A DNA stretch of 64,000 nt from Halomonas piscis (GTDB taxonomy: Bacteria; Pseudomonadota; Gammaproteobacteria; Pseudomonadales; Halomonadaceae), in the NCBI RefSeq assembly GCF_031886125.1, contig NZ_CP119391.1:2542001-2606000 (forward strand), given 5' to 3'. The notes beneath the pieces were generated by a model, which was not told the origin of the DNA, did not search any database, and worked only from the letters and a program-made list of their open reading frames with translations. Numbering within the stretch: position 1 is the first letter of the stretch; every line of letters begins with the position of its first letter. The translations under genes and the position numbers were made by a program. Below, in pieces: positions 63,982 to 64,000 of this stretch.

Positions 63982-64000
63982 ACGACCGGAAATGATAGGG

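Overview
This 64 kb window looks like a gammaproteobacterial chromosome, most likely a denitrifying member of the Halomonadaceae. The basis is the GC-rich backbone, the gene content, and a Pseudomonas-type nos/nir arrangement. The genus is an inference.

Region 1 (1-12,300) is a denitrification island. It opens with the end of nosF, then nosY and nosL, which serve copper-site maturation of N2O reductase. A REP-like tandem repeat follows, then a small conserved protein. Next come two divergent nir units. nirS-nirD-nirL-nirG-nirH-nirJ-nirE-nirN is on the minus strand and nirC-nirF on the plus strand. Together they supply cytochrome cd1 nitrite reductase and the full heme d1 pathway. Two FNR/Dnr-type palindromes lie between them.

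Region 2 (12,300-29,320) is ordinary GC-rich chromosome. It holds a thiamine-binding-type protein, dinB, selO, a sirtuin, a UbiH/UbiF-type hydroxylase, a HisC-type aminotransferase, cfa, a tandem universal stress protein, a SulP transporter, a DMT transporter with a stomatin-like protein, NAD-type isocitrate dehydrogenase, a beta-hydroxyacid dehydrogenase, a CNNM/CorC-type protein, a DUF6746-like protein and a dicarboxylate/cation symporter that ends in a strong terminator.

Region 3 (29,365-50,482) is an accessory zone full of nested insertion sequences. Their boundaries can be fixed from target duplications: IS1380-type 1717 bp, IS3-type 1603-1604 bp, IS10-like IS4 1334 bp, IS5-type 857 bp and 829 bp, and IS30 1102 bp inside an IS701 element. 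Embedded in it is a strikingly AT-rich cluster (37,174-43,816): an EctA-like acyltransferase, an EctC-like ectoine synthase, an EamA exporter, a PaaK/CapK-type acid ligase and a divergent LysR regulator. No EctB is present. I read this as a possible undescribed pathway to an ectoine-like molecule. Two of its genes are broken by insertion sequences.

Region 4 (50,690-57,305) is GC-rich again. It has a two-component system, two PepSY-domain proteins and a methyltransferase. An IS5 element carrying an IS10-like element lies between the response regulator and the first PepSY gene.

Region 5 (57,492-63,981, with an outlier at 29,365-29,894) is a stretch of integron gene cassettes, all on the minus strand and separated by attC-like sites. 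Cassettes encode an Mrr-type nuclease, a VSR/DUF559-like nuclease, a small membrane protein and a protein of unknown function. Two of the attC sites are split by two different IS3-family elements. No integrase gene is visible in the window.
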